A stretch of 8,592 nucleotides of DNA. Source: JAAAOH01 sp046540795. Its GTDB lineage: Bacteria > Spirochaetota > Spirochaetia > DSM-27196 > PWMO01. Shown piece by piece: positions 6,643 through 8,592 of this stretch. How positions within the stretch are numbered: the first letter of the stretch is position 1; every line of letters starts with the position of its first letter. Location: assembly GCA_046540795.1 (NCBI GenBank), contig JBKHEN010000111.1, positions 1 to 8,592 on the forward strand, in the 5' to 3' direction. The position numbers and the translations under genes are program-made. The notes beneath the pieces were generated by a model that saw only the letters and a program-made list of their open reading frames with translations, ran no database searches and was not told the origin of the DNA.

Positions 6643-6739
6643 GGCCGAACCCGGCCAACACTGCGGTTCCCGCGGTCCGGCCGCGAAGATTGTGGTTCCG
6701 GCGGTCCGGCCGCGGGTCTCCGGCGCGCCCACGCGCCGG
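6643..6739. repeat. GC-rich hairpins and a 21-bp imperfect direct repeat between the NUDIX and phoU genes
   Basis: This 149-bp spacer is dense in symmetry. A hairpin GGCCG-AACC-CGGCC occupies 6643-6656. Two 21-bp direct repeats at 6665-6685 and 6694-6714 differ at one base (C6671 versus G6700), and each contains an imperfect palindrome, GCGGTCCGGCCGC. A perfect 8-bp stem at 6720-6727/6732-6739 with loop CCCA lies 10 bases past the NUDIX stop. The last could help end the NUDIX transcript but has no U-tract. The direct repeats could be a binding site in front of the pho operon or a dispersed REP-like element. No E. coli-type Pho box is visible. Confidence 0.45.
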
Positions 6740-6749
6740 GCCTCGATTC

Positions 6750-7193
6750 TCAACGGCGTGCGGCCATGAGCTCTCCCGCCTTGGCTATAATCTCCTTCGA
6801 CTTCTCCCACATTTCCAGCTCGGAAACCCTGGCAAGAGGAACCCACTCTGCATGCAGGGCGTCGTCGGCGGCCACGGGCTCGCCGGATACCCATTCGGCC
6901 GTGAAGTCGATGAGGGTGTAGTGGTACTGGGTGCGACCCTGTGCGTCAGGAATGATGGCATCGATCACCTCGAGAAACACCGGCTCCCCGATCTGCACGC
7001 CGGTCTCCTCCATCACTTCTCGCGCGGCCGTCTGCCTGACGGTTTCTCCAAGCTTCTGCGATCCTCCCGGTAGGCTCCATTCGCCAACCCGCGGCGGGTT
7101 TCCGCGATGAATGAGAAGAACGGAGGCGCCTTTCAGCACGACGACACCGACCCCCACGAAAGGTCTGTCGGGATACTCTCTCGATTTCGCCAT
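6750..7193 (-). CDS. NUDIX hydrolase
   Basis: The 147-residue protein has the complete Nudix box, G-x5-E-x7-REVMEETGV, at about residues 42-64 (PGGSQKLGETV leading into AAREVMEETGV). This loop-helix-loop binds the metal used to cleave a nucleoside diphosphate linked to another group. The leading strand VGVVVLKGASVLLIHRG and the GEWSLPGG turn are standard. The length suits small Nudix enzymes of the MutT or ADP-ribose-pyrophosphatase-like type; the substrate cannot be predicted. The start ATG lies 3 bases after the stop of a 67-residue upstream ORF (TGA-gtc-ATG) and has no strong ribosome site of its own, which points to translational coupling. Confidence 0.92.
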   Translation of the reverse strand: MAKSREYPDRPFVGVGVVVLKGASVLLIHRGNPPRVGEWSLPGGSQKLGETVRQTAAREVMEETGVQIGEPVFLEVIDAIIPDAQGRTQYHYTLIDFTAEWVSGEPVAADDALHAEWVPLARVSELEMWEKSKEIIAKAGELMAARR

Positions 7194-7196
7194 GAC

Positions 7197-7400
7197 TCAT
7201 CGTTCCCGGGACCGATTGGCCCCTTCCGATAGCGTAGCGTGTTCGATGGCGGGGTACAAGTGCCGTGCGTCCGCGAATACGTGGCACCGTTCGTGGTTCC
7301 CGAGAATGGAGTCAGGGCAACGGGGAGTGATCTTCGCATCCTCGGCGATGCCGTACTTCGTTCTTGCACCGCGCAGGCCGAGCTCAAAACGCCTCCGCAT
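7197..7400 (-). CDS. Small protein of unknown function (67 aa)
   Basis: This frame starts at an ATG (7400-7398) with GAGGA (7413-7409) 8 bases upstream, overlaps the 3' end of the NusG-II gene by 17 bp, and stops 3 bases before the NUDIX start. That fit between two minus-strand genes, together with mostly G/C third codon positions, supports real translation. The protein begins MRRRFELGLRGARTKYG. It contains a central Cys/His cluster (PRCPDSILGNHERCHVF, spaced C-x7-H-x2-C-H) and ends in a charged tail. There is no signal peptide or membrane segment. I do not recognise a family; the Cys/His cluster could bind a metal, but this is speculation. Without this gene, about 190 bp would lie empty inside the operon. 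Confidence 0.5.
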   Translation of the reverse strand: MRRRFELGLRGARTKYGIAEDAKITPRCPDSILGNHERCHVFADARHLYPAIEHATLSEGANRSRER

Positions 7401-7794
7401 CCGGTCCGTCCTCGGACCGATTTCCGGCAATGCGAATGAAGACTTCGTTCGGCAGGCAGGCAAGCCACTCATCAGGCCGTGAGATGCGTCCCTTTTTCAC
7501 ACAGATCTGCAACGGGCCCGGATCGTTTTCGACCCATACCTCGCCGTCGTCCATCCGGACGATGGTTTCGCCGATGGGACCGTCGAAGGTGACGGTCCTA
7601 CTCTCCTCGAGTGAATACAGGTGCTCCCCCTCGGCCGCTTGGACGGTGACGTGCGTGGCCGTGCCGGATTCACGGGCGTAGACGGCGACGAAGAGGAACA
7701 CAAGAACGGCGACGGCGGTTGCCGCGGCGGCGAGGTCCCCGGGCCATTTTCGGACGGTGCTCTCAAGGGCCCGGAGTATGGTCCGTATCCACAC
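7384..7794 (-). CDS. Membrane-anchored NusG domain II protein
   Basis: The 136-residue protein has a single membrane helix (about 19-40) after a short basic N-terminus, then one compact domain (about 45-125) outside the membrane. The domain ends in the motif ICVKKGRISRPDEWLACLPN, with Cys98 and Cys113, followed by EVFIRI. This is the hallmark of the stand-alone NusG_II (DUF1312-type) family, related to the extra domain inserted in some NusG proteins. The function of the stand-alone family is not settled. The start is a GTG at 7794; the ribosome-binding site is weak. It appears to be the first gene of a unit with the 67-residue ORF and the NUDIX gene, and lies directly downstream of the FAS1 gene's terminator. 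Confidence 0.8.
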   Translation of the reverse strand: MWIRTILRALESTVRKWPGDLAAAATAVAVLVFLFVAVYARESGTATHVTVQAAEGEHLYSLEESRTVTFDGPIGETIVRMDDGEVWVENDPGPLQICVKKGRISRPDEWLACLPNEVFIRIAGNRSEDGPDAEAF

Positions 7795-7874
7795 GACTCA
7801 AAGGTACAACAGAATTGTCCGCATTGTCGCGCCGCCGACGTTACGCGCAAACGGAACGGACCAACGGGACGGGC

Positions 7875-7905
7875 AAAAAGAGGGCCCTTCCATGCGGAAG
7901 GGCCC
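7875..7905 (-). terminator. Intrinsic terminator of the FAS1 gene
   Basis: A perfect 10-bp stem GGGCCCTTCC/GGAAGGGCCC (7882-7891 with 7896-7905) and a 4-base loop are followed on the minus strand by TCTTTTT (7881-7875). This is a textbook Rho-independent terminator, 35 bases past the FAS1 stop codon. It makes the FAS1 gene monocistronic and separates it from the NusG-II unit. Confidence 0.9.
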
Positions 7906-7922
7906 AGGGAGGAGGGAACTAT

Positions 7923-7944
7923 CCTGAGGGGTCGTAGCCTCAGG
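7923..7944 (-). repeat. Inverted repeat at the FAS1 stop codon
   Basis: CCTGAGG (7923-7929) and CCTCAGG (7938-7944) form a 7-bp stem with an 8-base loop, and one arm covers the stop codon of the FAS1 gene (7942-7940). It lies just before the strong terminator and has no U-tract. It could protect the 3' end of the mRNA or be a minor companion of the terminator. Confidence 0.4.
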
Positions 7945-8419
7945 ACTGAAGCGAATCGTCTATGATGTAGACGATGCCGTTTTCTGTCGGTACGGTTTCG
8001 ACGACGGCCGCCTCTTCGTTGAGGACGACCTCGTCGTCCTCTTCCTCGCGGTTTACGTCGATCTGCTCGCCATCGGCTGTGGCAAACCAATCGATGAGTT
8101 CGATCGGCGTTTCGGCGGCGAGCCCGGTGGTTACGTGCCGCGTAAACAGAGCATCCGTCTCGTCTTCGGAGAGGTCCGCCGGCTCGAGGTCGTCGAGAGC
8201 TTCATCCTCGGGCGCAAACACCGCGACGTTCTCATTGTTCTCGAGGAACTCTTCAAACTCCTCGGCAAACAACTCATGGGCCTCCGACGTATCGTCATGT
8301 GAAGACAGTACGTCCGTGACGGTCTCCTCGTCGCCGCTACCCGGTTCTACCTGTGCAAATACCGGGGTCAGTACGACGGTTGAGAGAATGAGTGCAACGA
8401 TTACACTGTTACGTCTCAT
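7940..8419 (-). CDS. Secreted, hyperacidic FAS1 (fasciclin-like) domain protein
   Basis: The 159-residue product starts with a clear signal peptide (MRRN, hydrophobic 6-20, predicted cleavage after VFA at residue 22) and has no lipobox. The remainder resembles one FAS1 domain: an N-terminal helical part (HELFAEEFEEFLENN), the conserved strand VAVFAPEDEAL, the RHVTTGL block corresponding to the family's NHVV-G, and the closing strand NGIVYIIDDSL. FAS1 domains act in adhesion and extracellular matrix interactions in many organisms; the bacterial partner here is unknown. The mature part is extremely acidic (44 Asp/Glu, 2 Arg, 0 Lys). GAGGAG (8432-8427) lies 7 bases before the ATG. A strong terminator follows. 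The FAS1 call rests on motif order and is fairly secure; the domain is on the short side. Confidence 0.78.
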   Translation of the reverse strand: MRRNSVIVALILSTVVLTPVFAQVEPGSGDEETVTDVLSSHDDTSEAHELFAEEFEEFLENNENVAVFAPEDEALDDLEPADLSEDETDALFTRHVTTGLAAETPIELIDWFATADGEQIDVNREEEDDEVVLNEEAAVVETVPTENGIVYIIDDSLQS

Positions 8420-8592
8420 GTCTATTCTCCTCTTTCCCGCTGAACGGGGTCCCCGTCCGGGGTGTGTTGCGCGAAAACATATCGGAGACGAGTCAAGTTG
8501 AAATCAAACGCAGATAAAGATTTGCCAAAGAAGACCGGGCCCGGCGGACCGGCGAAGGTAAGGCCGGTGCCGCTCGATGTTTTGAGGACGAT
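8420..8592. other. FAS1 upstream region and unresolved right edge
   Basis: This region holds the FAS1 leader, with a palindrome ACGGGG-T-CCCCGT (8444-8456), and an AT-rich stretch at about 8495-8525 that probably contains the promoter (minus-strand TTGACT at 8496-8491, no convincing -10). Two frames are open to the edge. On the plus strand, a TTG at 8498 with GGAG (8484-8487) 10 bases upstream would start LKSNADKDLPKKTGPGGPAK and continue off the window, divergent from FAS1. On the minus strand, a frame enters from the edge and stops at 8424-8422, two bases before the FAS1 start codon. Neither is long enough to decide between them. Confidence 0.3.

Noticed and set aside
6602..6749. Search for an E. 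coli-type Pho box upstream of phoU
   Set aside because: No pair of CTGTCAT-like repeats with 11-bp spacing is present; the motif in this lineage may differ.
7133..7468. Alternative minus-strand frame of 111 codons across the NusG-II/NUDIX junction
   Set aside because: It overlaps deep into both confirmed genes, whereas the 67-residue frame fits exactly between them with a ribosome site.
7974..8501. Plus-strand Ser-rich open frame opposite the FAS1 gene
   Set aside because: The Ser/Thr-rich product is the mirror of Asp/Glu-rich codons on the minus strand, where a signal peptide, FAS1 motifs, ribosome site and terminator all agree.
1..8592. CRISPR arrays, tRNA or rRNA genes, insertion sequences, phage integration sites
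   Set aside because: No regularly spaced repeats, no cloverleaf or rRNA-like stretch, no transposase or integrase frame and no target-site duplication were seen on either strand.

Overview
This GC-rich window looks like chromosomal DNA from a free-living bacterium, most plausibly a spirochaete from a saline habitat. That placement is an inference. It rests on two adjacent exported lipoproteins with permissive lipoboxes (FGC, LSC), a stand-alone NusG-domain-II membrane protein, and strongly acidic exported proteins. The FAS1-like protein has 44 Asp/Glu against 2 Arg and no Lys after its predicted signal peptide. No rRNA, tRNA, CRISPR array, insertion sequence or phage gene is visible.

Layout from left to right. 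At 1-114 (minus) is the 5' end of a lipoprotein gene that leaves the window. At 179-874 (minus) is a complete second lipoprotein gene, and a bulged hairpin separates the two. A divergent intergenic region (875-1087) holds a 7-bp inverted repeat followed by a T-run, and an extended -10 promoter for a PchR-like AraC regulator (1088-2188, plus). Convergent with the regulator is an OFA-type MFS transporter (2320-3543, minus). Between their 3' ends lies a coding-like orphan fragment (2163-2294, minus). An AT-rich promoter region precedes the transporter.

The centre is a tight minus-strand operon, phoU-phoB-phoR (6601 down to 3822). The phoU stop and phoB start overlap as ATGA, and phoB and phoR are separated by 3 bp. 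It encodes the PhoU accessory protein, a PhoB/OmpR-type response regulator and a PhoR-type histidine kinase with almost no extracytoplasmic loop, as expected for phosphate-starvation signalling. No pst transporter genes are present. Upstream of phoU is a GC-rich spacer with hairpins and a 21-bp imperfect direct repeat.

Next comes a second minus-strand unit: a NusG-domain-II membrane protein (7384-7794), a previously easy-to-miss 67-residue small protein (7197-7400) and a NUDIX hydrolase (6750-7193). Their junctions are a 17-bp overlap and a 3-bp gap. At the right is a monocistronic, hyperacidic, secreted FAS1-domain protein (7940-8419) with a textbook intrinsic terminator at 7875-7905. The last 170 bases carry its upstream region and ambiguous open frames leaving the window.

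Most of the window is ordinary housekeeping and signalling. The parts most worth a second look are the orphan fragment at 2163-2294, the 67-residue ORF, the inverted repeat upstream of the regulator and the hyperacidic FAS1 protein. I see no clear evidence of a new multi-gene defence or mobile system.
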